Below are positions 46,201-55,999 of a stretch of DNA of 64,000 nt, piece by piece (position 1 is the first letter of the stretch; each line of letters begins with the position of its first letter). The notes under the pieces are model-generated. The model saw only the letters and a list, made by a program, of their open reading frames with translations, did not search any database and had not been told where the DNA came from. A program made the position numbers and the translations under genes. This DNA comes from Alentia gelatinosa (taxonomy: Eukaryota; Annelida; Polychaeta; Phyllodocida; Polynoidae), in contig OX465579.1 of the NCBI GenBank assembly GCA_950022655.1, positions 134,735,118 through 134,799,117 on the forward strand, written 5' to 3'.

Positions 46201-49200
46201 TTGATATATTTCTTAAATTTTCATGACAAAATAGATAACGTAAAGATGCAAACGGTTTCAAATTGAAAAAGGTTTAAATTGAAATTTGATTATCTTAGCT
46301 TCAAACTTTCCCTCAACCTTTTAAAAAAACCTTTTCGTTCACTCTCCCTCGTGGGTATCAGCGTTGGAAAAAAAATTCCAACGCTGATACCCACGAGGGA
46401 GAGTGAACGAAAAGGTTTTTTTAACAGCTCATCTAAAAGTAGGATAAAGATAGGCAACACGGCTGGATGTAGGGGGGGGGGGGGGATCCCAGAGACGGCT
46501 GACCGATCCCCCTCTCCTGAAGACAGAATCGGGAGAGAAAGACCACACGCCACTCAAACACACTCTATCGCACTTCACCTGATAAGACCAGACAATGGTC
46601 GAAACCACAATCAAACCCACGCGAATGTCATGTCTTCTAACCAAAATGTATTTTGTTGGAGAATTAACCATTAAGGGAACTGGCCCCCTGACTAATTGCT
46701 CTTTTGAACATCTCCACCATCTCTTTTGCCAATGATGAGATCTTCCATTTGTAGTATACCTGCTTTTCTCCATGAGGAGTTCAGAAGCCTTTGGAGGTCA
46801 TTATTAGGAATGATGAACATGTTTTCCTGTAGCATTTTATTTTGTCTTTCCCTCTCTGTGATTGGGAATGTGTTATAAGCATTGTCCCAAGCCTGGATAA
46901 TCTCAATGTAAAAACTGAGTCAGACACTCTTGATATTACGCCTCTTTTTCTTAAGGAGATACTTGAAGATGGAATCCTCAATACCCAGTGTTTCTCGGCA
47001 GAATAAGGTCCATGGCTGGAAATCACAGTTACAGTCTAGCAACCCATTTTATATCTCATATTAAATTGATGTTATGATGGTGAAGCTATCCTTAAGGGTG
47101 TGTCATAGGATGAGGGTGGGTTTGAGGCTGAAACAACCAAACTTTGATTTAAATCTTTGTTCCCAGAGACATAAAGATGAGTACTTATCTTTTAAAGGCT
47201 GATTTCTCATGTTTAATTCATATAACGAGGGTGTAGCTATCAGTGAGGGTGAGAAATAGGTTGAGGGTTAGTTTGAGTCTGAAACAATGAAATTCCAATT
47301 TAAACCTTTGTCCCCATAGACATACAATGTATATAAATCGGAGATATAAAGATGGGTGCTCATCTTTACGTTGCCAATTTAAAGGCTAATGACCCATATT
47401 CGATCCATGTGTACAGAGTGGGACTATCAGTGGGGGTGAGACATGTTGAGGGTGAGTTGTGGCAGAACCCATCAAATTTCAATTTATATGTGCATTTCCT
47501 TGTTGCCAGAGACATATAGAAACCAAGCTCTAGGAGCATATCGTTTGCAATGAGGCAGCTTGGTTTACATCGATTTTGGAGGGGGAAATGTAGTGGTTTT
47601 TCACCTTTATCGTTAACATTTTTCTTAAACATTTACTGAGATAAAACTATATATGGCGTTGTAGTTAACACTGAGCTCTATATGATGAAAAACAACGGGT
47701 TTATAACTCAAATATTGAACGGGTTACAACATGGTGAACCTGAAAACCGAGGGTCCTCCCGATTCGTGAGAATGGGTCATATATATATATTTATCAATTC
47801 TTCAAAAATGGGAAGTAGACACTATTGATAATAAAATTGTATAGATTATCCAAATACACAATTCTAGCAATATGAAAATGAGAGTTCCCCAGATGTATAT
47901 TGAAACGCCACCCTCCCCCCCTCCCCCCCCCCCCCCCCCCCACACACACACCCTCCGGTAGAATGAATCCACCCGAGTCGGCACTCCCAGTGCAAGACCT
48001 GGGGGGTGTTTTTCAGTCGAGAGGATCTCAACTTGAGATCCGCTAAGATCGATTCGAGATCCTGAGACTGACTTTGAGATCAATGGCGGCAAGTGTTTTT
48101 CAGACGTTGTCTCAAGTCTACACAGCTGGGGGGTGTTTTTCTGTCGAGAGAATCTCAACTTAAGATCCGCTAAGACAGTGGCGTCAGAATAGGGGGGGGG
48201 GTAGGGGGGGCGGCCGCCCCCCCCCCCCTTTTGTGCCAGCCCAAAAAAGAGTCAGCACCTTCAAATTTAAGTCAATCAAGTCTTGATTTTTCAACATTGA
48301 AAAATGTCTAAATCTAACTTTTTAGCATGCAACTATGGCTAAGCCTTTACTTTTCACTGTGGAAAAGTGTCAAAGTCTGACTTTTTATCGTGGTTCAATG
48401 GCTAGGGCTTGGCTTTCCAACACAGAAAAATGTCAAAGTCTGACTCTTAAAGCGTGCAATGATGGCTGAATCCTGACTTTTCACTGTGGTAAAATATCAA
48501 AGTCTGACTCTTTAGCGTGCAATAATGGCTAAGCCCTGACTTTTCACCATGAAAAAGTGTCAACGTCTCACCTTTTATTCTGCAATGATGGCTAAGCCCT
48601 GACTTTTTATCGTGGTAAAATATCAAAGTCTGTCCTTTTAGCGTGTAATGATGGCTCAGCCCTGACTTTCCACTGTGGAAAAGTGTCAAAGTCTGACTCT
48701 TTAGCGTGCAATGATGGCTAAGCCCTGACTTTTCACCATGGAAAAGTGTCAAAGTCTGACTTTTTACTGTGCAATGATGGCTAAGCCCTGACTTTATACC
48801 GTGTTAAAATATCAAAGTCTGACCTTTTAGCCTGCAATGATGGCTAAGCCCTGACTTTATACCATGGTAAAATATTAAAGTCAGACTCTTTAGCATGCAA
48901 TGATGGCTAAGCCCTGACTATATAACGTGGTAAAATATCAAAGTCTGACCTTTTAGCCTGCAATGATGGCTAAGCCCTGACTTTATACCATGGTAAAATA
49001 TCAAAGTCTGACCTTTTAGCGTGCAATGATGGCTAAGCCCTGACTATATAACGTGGTAAAATATCAAAGTCTGACCTTTTAGCGTGCAATAATGGCTAAG
49101 CCCTGACTTTATACCGTTGTAAAATATCAAAGTCTGACCTTTTAGCGTGCAATGATGGATAAGCCCTGACTTTCCACTGTGGAAAAATGTTAGAGTCTGA

Positions 49201-52200
49201 CTCTTTAGCTTGCAATGATGGCTAAGCCCTGACTTTTTACCATGGAAAAATGTCAAAGCCTGACTGATTCGCATGTACAGGTAACGACCTGACTTTTCTC
49301 TGACTTTTCTCAGATTTACAGTAAATTCTATGGAACAGGTCAATGTGAAAGTCACACTTCATACCAAGAAAAAAGTCAGCAATTTCAGTTCGCCCCCCCC
49401 CCCCCCCCCCCCACTTTCAAAATGTTCTGACGCCCCTGTAAGATCAATCCAAGATCATGAGACCAACTTTGAGATTAATGGCGGAAAGTGTTTTTCAGAC
49501 GTTGTCTCAAGTCTACACAGACGATCTTAGGGGATCTCAACTCTAAGGATCCCAAGTTGAGATCCCTAGCCCTCTGTGGAGAGCGATCTCAAGTTCTATA
49601 CTGATCTTCCTGCGGGTAACCAGCTTAAGTGAACACGAGCCTTTAAATCGCCTATCATTAGCCCCAAACCATTCTGTCAAGTCCTTCGCAATATCTTTTG
49701 TGAACCAATCTCAAGTTGAGACCGATCTCAAATTAAGACTGATCTCCATGCCATGCCTACAAAGTAGACTTCTCAAATACAACTTTACCCACCAGCAAGA
49801 AAATACCCGCACCGCGGAGGACTCCGCTCCTCCTTCACAACAGAGTAGTATATGAAAACAAGCCGTTGCCACAGGGAAACTTACACTGGAAGTCACTTAA
49901 TCATACAGGTTGATGACCCCAAACCTAATACTACTTACAGCGATTAGAGAACGAGGCAGAAACACCTGAGAACAAATACTATTTAAAACCCATCCATGGA
50001 CGACCATATGGACCAGGATGAACATGTCAATGGACTTAACCTCCCTTGTCAGTGACTGAGGGATACCACCCTCACCAACGAGATCCACACAAGGGTGAGG
50101 ACAACCTGCACTCGACTACAATGCCCTTGCACCTCGCCAGGACGTCCTGGCCTACCTACCATATCCTCTATGGCACATATGCCACATCAGGTGGACCACA
50201 TACTCGACTCAGAATGAACAGTCTAACAAATACTCAAATTGGCCCTACCCCAATATGGAACTACCCAACTCTCGCACTGAAGGACAGAGTAATAAAGGTG
50301 ATTATGTACCTGGACGATATGATCCTCTATACAAAGGCAAGGCCCTGCAGAATGGGAGTACAACAGCATATCACACAGGCGGTGCTAACATAGAGGACGT
50401 TAGCGAGTGTAATACAAGGTCAACCTCGAGCGGCGTACAGAACCGCATGTCCACAAAACCATAGTTTGTTGTATTCATCATCCATTTTCTCGAGTAAATT
50501 AAACCCAGGAATGGTCATATTAAAGGGTATATCAATTGGGATTCTGTTTTTGCTCTTCGGCCAAAAGGGACTATTTTCCCGTAAACAATAGCTATGAGGC
50601 CATTTTCCATAGATTTGAATCCGTATTCCATGGCTGTGGTAAAACAAGGGGTAGTGGTTGACAGAGTCGCCATATATTTTCAATGAGGACTTTGAAAATG
50701 GTGGATAATAAAGTTACTGCCTACATCCGCCTGGCACCACGGTCAACCGTGCCTTACAAGATGCTTTATCTAAAGGCCCGGCCCCACTGGTGCAATGCGA
50801 TTGTCGCACATGTTTTATGGCCCCATAAACGGCCCCTCGGGCGGGGTTTATGACCCCTTTTGCGATGGATTCATCGCACTCAATCGCAGGGAAAATTCAT
50901 GGTATGCCCCACTGATGCAATGGATTCATCGCAACCCCTTTGGTAGCATCTATGTATAGGTCTAGATATAAAGCTTCATTATAATATTTAGTAGAATTAA
51001 TTATAATACTTTTCATTCCTCACACTTATCAAAGTATCAGAATCACACCTAGGCTAAAGGCATAGCCTGGCATTTTCACAGCTTTCACACCTCCTTAGAC
51101 CTCAGTTGTGTAGTCATTAACTGTGATAGGTCCAAGGTAGCATTTGTGTGGGTATCCTGTGTAACTAACTGGAATCAATGAAGTGTGGTACAGTTTCTGT
51201 GCAAATATGATATGAAGAACTCTGTACCTGTGCAACGAATCCATCGCACATCATGAACATTACATGATGTGCGATGCGATGGATCTATCGGATCGCACAC
51301 AATCGCACACGCACGCAAGCCCGGCGCCACAGGAGCGATTGTGTGCGATGCGACGGGCGGCGCCGTTTCTATTACCCTCGCCCAGCGTTTAATGCCTTTT
51401 ATTGACTCGCGACGATCGCATCGCACCAGTGCGGCCGGGGCTTTAAGTGCTGATTCCACCAATACAATATTTTTACCGGCAATGTCGGGCAGTGTCTGGC
51501 AATACCTGGCTACATCTTGCTGGAGCCTTCTAAATCTTGTAAGATCATTACACCGGTGTATGAAGCCCCTATTACCACTCGCGGGTGACTCTTCTACCAC
51601 TGCAATCTCACCAAGAATCCTCATCCCAATCTAGCGAGTCAACAGTTCTGCTAGCATTACTCTTAACCAACTGCATTACTGATTATTCTACCAATCGTAA
51701 TTACCAATATGAATTTACTATATTTATCCTAAACTATAATAAACCCTTTTATATACTTAACTCTCCTCTTAATTCAATGTGTTTTCGTTCCTATTCAAAT
51801 GAGATAACAAAACTACCGATGTTATTAGTCACTAGCGTAAAATCTTGAAATTCATCCCATGTATCTGAAAAACGTTGGCGCCTGATAAACAACGTAAATT
51901 TAAGCATATTTACTTTATAGTACATTATCCAGCCACACTGGTGTTATATTTTCACGAAATCTACTTATCGGGAAAGGGTGAGCACCATGCAAACACATTA
52001 ACAGGCCACGTATTGTCAACATTTCCGTTCACTTAGGTCTAAGTTCTATTACCCTCATTTATGTCTGTTAATATCTTTTTATATTATTTTCTCTCGATAT
52101 TTTGACTTATTGCTACAATCATTAACGAACAGGGAAAATGCCTAGATGAAAATTAAAGATCCCTCGTTTCTGTCTACTTTATATCACATATTACCACATA

Positions 52201-55200
52201 TGCTTAGGTCCACGTTCCTCGTATATTACCACATATTTCTAAATTTTCTTTTTTATATTGTAGATAAACATAAACCAAGCCACTTTTATTTTTCAGGTGA
52301 GCCGCTTCTATTAGAAACTGATGATGCCTTGGAAATAGCTAAGACATTGTCGTCTAACATGCCTGGAATTGCCTACCTTCCTGTCTATGACATATTCCCA
52401 CGTTCCCATACTCCCAAGAGAAAAAACAGATACAGAAAGTCTGTTTCAAATCATAACAAACCAGCATCAGACTCAGATTCGGAAAGTGACGAAAAGACTG
52501 AAGGAAATAGCGCTGGAGATCGAGGAGAATGGAACCAATCAGTTCCCGTGCCAGAGGACGCAACACGCACGTGTACTAAGGGTACGCACGTGTCCCCAGG
52601 ATCTAATAGAGAATTTCACTTTCCAGAACGGAATAGAGAAGAGAAGACCTATTCGGAGCCTGCTGATGTTGTCCAAAATGGTGACGCTAAACCTAAAACG
52701 GTTGATGGTAGATTACGAGTGATCCGAAAGAAATTTGATAACATTGTGATACCTGATTACGATTACGAAGAGGTGGTACCACCACCGATCTTGCCAAAAC
52801 CCTTGCCCAGCCCAAGAATCCCTCCCAGACATGAAAGACCTATGGAATTTATCTCTCCTTTCTCAAGTCTTTGTCCGCCTCCTCCATCGACCCCGCCCCC
52901 TATGTTGAGAAGTCCATCCCAAGAAACCCCGACGCTGGGCAAAAAGCCATGCCCGTCCCCGAGGATCAAACGAGCACAAGCTTCAAAAACACGATCTCGG
53001 TCTCTGGATTCCTACGAGACTAATATGCGTGGATTGACAGGTGGTGGGATAGTGACTAAACCATCTATAGAGCGCCAAGGAGAATCTAGAAAGACAGTGA
53101 GGCGTGGGAAGACTTCGGCTTACAGGCCTGTCAGTTCTTATTCGGATGCAGATATTGAGATCCCTCCCTATGACGAAAAGGAAATCTATGATGTCAGTAA
53201 CATCTTGACACATCTCAATCACCACCTTAGTGATCGTTCATACCGCGTAAGCACCATGTGGTATGTGAATGCGTTATCAACATACTCGACGTCTTCACCC
53301 GTTAACTCGCCTTCGGAAGACCAACCACCGGAACTCCCACCGCGAATGCCACTTAGAAGTATCACGCCAGAGTAAGTAGTGACAACCGTTATAGTATTTT
53401 TTATATCATTATTACCACTGGATATCATGAATAAAGATATAATTCATGATAGATAACAACTGTTCTTTGCTTATTAGATATTTCATTATCTTTTTATGTA
53501 TTTAATCATATCATTTTATGACGGGTTGGACAGGAAATCTATAGTAAATATCCCATGCGGCTTATGAATATTGTGAATATTATGAATATTTGTTTTTGTT
53601 TTGATGCAGCTCATTCAAACGATCGTTTTTGCAATTCTTAAAAACGACCGTTTTGCCCAGTATTAGCTGTTAATAGACTGTACTATATACAAGTTTTCTT
53701 GTCTCTATTCATAGATCAGGGCCCTGTTTTTTGTCACGACATTCGTAACTTACGAAACATATTTGCTGTCAGTGTGCTATAGAGCAACGATCTTAGGCTG
53801 GCTGCGACACTTGCTGTAGATACGACACATAGGGAGGTAAAAGGTGTGCTATAGTCACGGTGGCCAATGGACCAGAAAGTGTCGCCATAAGTGTCGTATG
53901 TCTAAGACCAATCTGGACATGTCGTACCGAATGCGCAACTTCACTTCCCGTAAGAATTAAGCAATGAAATTTTAACACGAGTAAGGTATACATATAATCA
54001 ATAATCGTACCAAATATGGAGAAAATCGGTCGCAGCATTCCGAAGATATCGGCGTTTGAATTTCATCATAGCAATCGTCTGCTCTGGTGGCCAGTGTAGC
54101 CCTACGGTCACGTGACCCTAATTTATGCAGTGACCCACTGCGCACGGGAGGTGGGAGGGTGTTATGGCCACCAGAGCAGACGATTGCTATGACGAAATTC
54201 AAACGCTGATATCTTCGGAACGCTGCGACCGATTTTCTTCATATTTGGTATGATTATAGGTTATATGTATGCCTTACTTGTGTTAAAATTTCATCGTCGC
54301 TCTATATACGCACAGTGAGGTCTTATAGAACCTAAGACAGTTCTATACTTTTAGCGGCGATCGTCCGTGGCGCACTACGACACCGTCTATAGGACGCCGG
54401 CCATCTTTTGTTGTCCCAAAAGGTCGTAGATCGGCTGTGCGATCGTAGGCCTGCGACACTCACAAATGTTGTGACTAAAAAACAGGGCCCAGGTTTTGTA
54501 ATTTGGCGAGATCGTAATTCATGATCAACAGAATGTTTTCTTTTGACAGCCCTAGAAGTGTAAGAGTCAGTAGCTCGGAATACTTGAGTGCAATGAATGT
54601 AAGTACAGTTATTACACCTCTGTTTGACCCCATGATTGAAATAAGAAATAATTCGAACATTTACACCAATATGAAAACACACATAAGAAATTGGGCCTCG
54701 GCTGTAATATAGCGATCCATACATTTTTGGGAGCCGGACATTAGCCAGCAAATGCCCTTCAGACTTAGTGTACATACTGTATTGCGTGACATCTCAGTAT
54801 TTCATAAAAGGTCTACGTTATCACTGAGGGAGCTCTGCTCCATACTAAGCTCATGTATAACTTAATGTCCTAGACTTAGCTTCCTTTATTAATCTTTTTC
54901 TCCATTTCCACTTAATTTCTAATGAAACATCTCGGTGCGTTTTTATTAGGGACACACATCATAAAATCCCCCAAAGTTAATCTACACGCAATAGTAGGGG
55001 AGCAAATGACCTGAAAAATGGGTCACAATGACACCCGAGAGTCTCCTGGCTGAAACTTGCCATGTTGGTCAATTATGACCTCAGGAATCTGAATCTGATG
55101 CTTGTTTGTTCCAAAAAGTGTACCATGATGCTCCTTTCCATGGTAGCAGAAGGAAAACATATTTTAATACACCCGAGGGTCTCCATCTATCAGGTGTTTA

Positions 55201-55992
55201 CTTTGAATCCCAACTCCCACTGAATGAATCGTATCCATCCCTTTCTCGTTTAGATTTGCCACACGCTGCGAAACGTGCTCCATCATGATCCACCTGTACC
55301 AGACACACTCAAGCTGCCGAGTCCTGTTCGCCTTAGAGTCTGCATGCAGTTATACATAACCAATCTTGGTTCCAAGGACTGGAGAGACCTAGCTGATACT
55401 ATAGGTAGGACATATACCATTTTACATCATTATCTTTCATTGCTTTATAAAGTCTATATTCGTGTCCGAAAGGGGTAAAAGAATATCTGACCATGCTGAT
55501 GATAACTCACCATATAATTCAGTTTTGTGATCTCGAATATATTTGCCTGTAATATCGTAACATGACCATGAAAGAGAGGCGTATTGGGCTAGTAATTGGA
55601 TTAGTTATCAATGTGACATATGCATTTGTCTTGCACAAATCAGGCTTTTTCCCACAGCCTAACTGGCGGAGTAAAGGAAACCTAGTACCATCACTGACCA
55701 GATAATTTCATTCTTAAATCATATATGTTTTATCTGTTGTCCTTCAGGTCTGGAGCACCAAGCAGTAGAATTGATTGAAGCATTTACTGCTCATCACAAT
55801 CAGGAAACGGCGGCAGAAATAGTGCTACGTCATTGGCAGTTCCGGTACAACCGGTACGGCTACGACAAGGTCAAGTGTCGCATCAGGTGTCATAAGGCAG
55901 AGTTCGTCAGCATGCTTACGGAAATGCAGCGTCACGACATTGTTTCTGTGATTAATAAGGGTTCGCAGAATGTGCCATATTATTGTCGGTGA
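43041..55992 (+). CDS. PH - IRS/DOK-type PTB - proline/tyrosine tail - death domain adaptor
   Basis: The exons are 43041-43204, 45221-45421, 52297-53371, 54550-54598, 55085-55193, 55303-55404 and 55748-55992; every junction keeps phase, giving 647 residues and a TGA. Residues 1-55 look like the end of a PH domain (FFIVKESVNDLRAF, then WRRKLADEL). Residues 56-145 fit an IRS-type PTB: strands in YWTVYIRDSG and GYGRLHFTEHSLAIIS, a W-LL block, and the closing helix DDALEIAKTLSSNM. Residues about 145-530 are disordered, with YEEV and YDVS (SH2-type), PLPSPR and PPELPPR (SH3-type). Residues about 536-640 are a death domain (DWRDLADTIGL, EIVLRHW, MLTEMQRHDIV), closest to the UNC5 type by eye. No membrane segment is seen, so it should be a cytosolic adaptor. 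The 5' end is missing. Intron 2 (6.9 kb) is full of repeats. Confidence 0.8.
44356..44387. repeat. 32-bp palindrome, one mismatch
   Basis: AAAGCCGTATTTTCCT is followed by its near-complement AGGAGAATACGGCTTT. Confidence 0.8.
44513..44625. mobile_element. Nested fold-back element
   Basis: The outer arms are 44513-44532 and 44606-44625 (ATTACCATG, GGATCTG). The inner perfect 13-bp stem is GTAGTAATGCTCC (44539-44551) with GGAGCATTACTAC (44564-44576), loop GAGCGATAGCGA. GAATACGG near the right arm matches the palindrome at 44356, so both may belong to one MITE of about 0.3 kb. Confidence 0.6.
45221..45421 (+). CDS. Adaptor gene, PTB exon 1
   Basis: This 201-nt exon is phase 1 at both ends, after CTACCAACAG and before GTAAAC. 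The only open frame reads CYWTVYIRDSGQDWEEGYGR and on to GYWLLEHATW and NLLILNFKAQ, the strand pattern of IRS/DOK PTB domains. The other two frames contain stops. Confidence 0.78.
46321..46424. repeat. Perfect inverted repeat, 49-bp arms, 6-A loop
   Basis: The arms 46321-46369 and 46376-46424 are exact complements with no mismatch, and each outer end is TTAA. Because of the symmetry, the same peptide is read on both strands. Homology stops abruptly at both TTAA. There is no promoter or coding support. Confidence 0.95.
46425..46675. other. Unassigned, G run
   Basis: A G run (about 46473-46486) lies in unassigned sequence between the palindrome and the L1-type relic. Confidence 0.5.
46676..47031 (-). 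mobile_element. L1-type LINE relic, region after RT
   Basis: The - strand reads WTLFCRETLGIEDSIFKYLL, then, past one stop, FYIEIIQAWDNAYNTFPITE, QNKMLQENMFIIPNNDLQRL and SSWRKAGILQMEDLI. The chain W - AW - P - Q-LW-like - I - W--GI---DL is the conserved C-terminal block of L1/Tx1-type ORF2. Nothing upstream or downstream of the element is recognisable. Confidence 0.65.
47032..47998. other. No gene recognised
   Basis: Three loosely similar blocks of about 150-180 bp (around 47080, 47230, 47400) share GGTGAGACATGTTGAGGGTG-like and CAAATTTCAATTTA-like phrases, a decayed tandem repeat. C runs lie at about 47915-47940. Confidence 0.4.
47999..48175. repeat. Dispersed repeat R4, copy 1 and left half of copy 2
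   Basis: GGGGTGTTTTTCAGTCGAGA and ATCTCAACTTGAGATCCGCT begin copy 1, which runs to about 48123; copy 2 starts at about 48128 and is cut at 48175. Its right half resumes at 49439. The GGGTGTTTTTC start resembles the TIR of 62719-63103. Confidence 0.7.
48176..49438. mobile_element. hAT-like TIR element filled with a 60-bp satellite
   Basis: The ends are CAGTGGCGTCAGAA and the complement of CAGGGGCGTCAGAA, with TAAGA on both flanks (48171-48175, 49439-49443). Poly-G and poly-C runs lie just inside the ends. The interior (about 48260-49320) is some 17 tandem units of about 60 bp (TGGCTAAGCCCTGACTTTT, GTCAAAGTCTGAC). It sits in the middle of R4 copy 2, whose halves rejoin when it is removed. Confidence 0.85.
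49439..49740. repeat. Dispersed repeat R4, right half of copy 2 and beyond
   Basis: TTTGAGATTAATGGCGGAAA and TTCAGACGTTGTCTCAAGTC match R4 copy 1. Further on are several GATCTCAA/TTGAGATC inverted motifs. Confidence 0.7.
50200..50400 (+). mobile_element. Possible reverse transcriptase relic with YLDD box
   Basis: A frame includes DRVIKVIMYLDDMILYTKAR followed by a Gln-rich helix. This resembles the palm block of DIRS-like or Gypsy-like RT (YxDD). No flanking domains were found, so the call is tentative. Confidence 0.35.
50774..51443. mobile_element. 0.67-kb Harbinger-like MITE
   Basis: The ends are AGGCCCGGCCCCACTGGTGC and the complement of AAGCCCCGGCCGCACTGGTG, with TAA on both flanks (50771-50773, 51444-51446). 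Inside, GCGATGGATTCATCGCA-like palindromes recur. An inner GCCCGGCGCCACAGGAGCGA near 51321 resembles another terminus, so a related element may be nested or duplicated. Confidence 0.75.
51444..52296. other. Intron sequence of the adaptor gene, no feature assigned
   Basis: The sequence is AT-rich up to the acceptor at 52295-52296. The open frame that runs into the large exon from 52146 is intronic, because the phase and PTB homology begin at 52297. Confidence 0.5.
52297..53371 (+). CDS. Adaptor gene, PTB end and proline-rich tail exon
   Basis: This 1075-nt exon runs from phase 1 to phase 2, after TTATTTTTCAG and before GTAAGT. It opens with GEPLLLETDDALEIAKTLSS, the last strand and helix of the PTB. 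Then comes a basic patch (TPKRKNRYRKS), acidic serines (SDSDSESDEKTE), YDYEEVV, PPPILPKPLPSPRIPPR, SLDSYETN, EIYDVSN and PPELPPR. It is the longest coding block in the window. Confidence 0.88.
53719..54490. mobile_element. 0.77-kb fold-back TIR element in an adaptor-gene intron
   Basis: The outer ends are GGGCCCTGTTTTTTGTCAC and the complement of GGGCCCTGTTTTTTAGTCAC. Inside, about 53955-54095 and 54163-54300 form a second inverted pair at roughly 90% identity, from AAATTTTAACAC through GTCTGCTCTGGTGGCCA, with a spacer of about 65 bp. GTCTGCTCTGGTGGCCAGTG also occurs alone at about 10770. No coding sequence is present. Confidence 0.8.
54550..54598 (+). CDS. Adaptor gene, 49-nt micro-exon
   Basis: It runs from phase 2 to phase 0, after TCTTTTGACAG and before GTAAGT. 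It reads DPRSVRVSSSEYLSAMN, with EYLS as another tyrosine motif. It begins 60 bp after the fold-back element. Confidence 0.7.
55085..55193 (+). CDS. Adaptor gene, linker exon
   Basis: It opens in phase 0 after GACCTCAG. The frame stays open to a TGA at 55286, but the death-domain frame is different, so I place a 109-nt intron (GTGTTTAC to CTGTACCAG, 55194-55302) that restores phase. A one-base indel near 55262-55290 is the alternative. Confidence 0.5.
55303..55404 (+). CDS. Adaptor gene, death domain exon 1
   Basis: It ends in phase 1 before GTAGGA. It encodes LKLPSPVRLRVCMQLYITNL and KDWRDLADTI, the first helices of a death domain with the signature Trp. The start is uncertain (see the exon before). 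Confidence 0.7.
55748..55992 (+). CDS. Adaptor gene, last exon, death domain 2
   Basis: It runs from phase 1 to TGA after TGTCCTTCAG. It encodes LEHQAVELIEAFTAHHNQET, AAEIVLRHWQF and FVSMLTEMQRHDIVSVI, helices 3-6 of the death domain, with a short NVPYYCR end. A possible AATAAA lies about 400 bp downstream near 56394. Confidence 0.85.
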
Positions 55993-55999
55993 CAACTAC

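Noticed and set aside
46279..46674. 131-codon open frame
   Set aside because: It reads through the perfect palindrome; an almost identical peptide appears on the other strand, so the frame is a by-product of symmetry.
48447..49355. Open frames with repeating KSGLSHHCTLKSQTL-type peptides
   Set aside because: They translate the 60-bp satellite; frames break and shift between units as expected for non-coding repeats.
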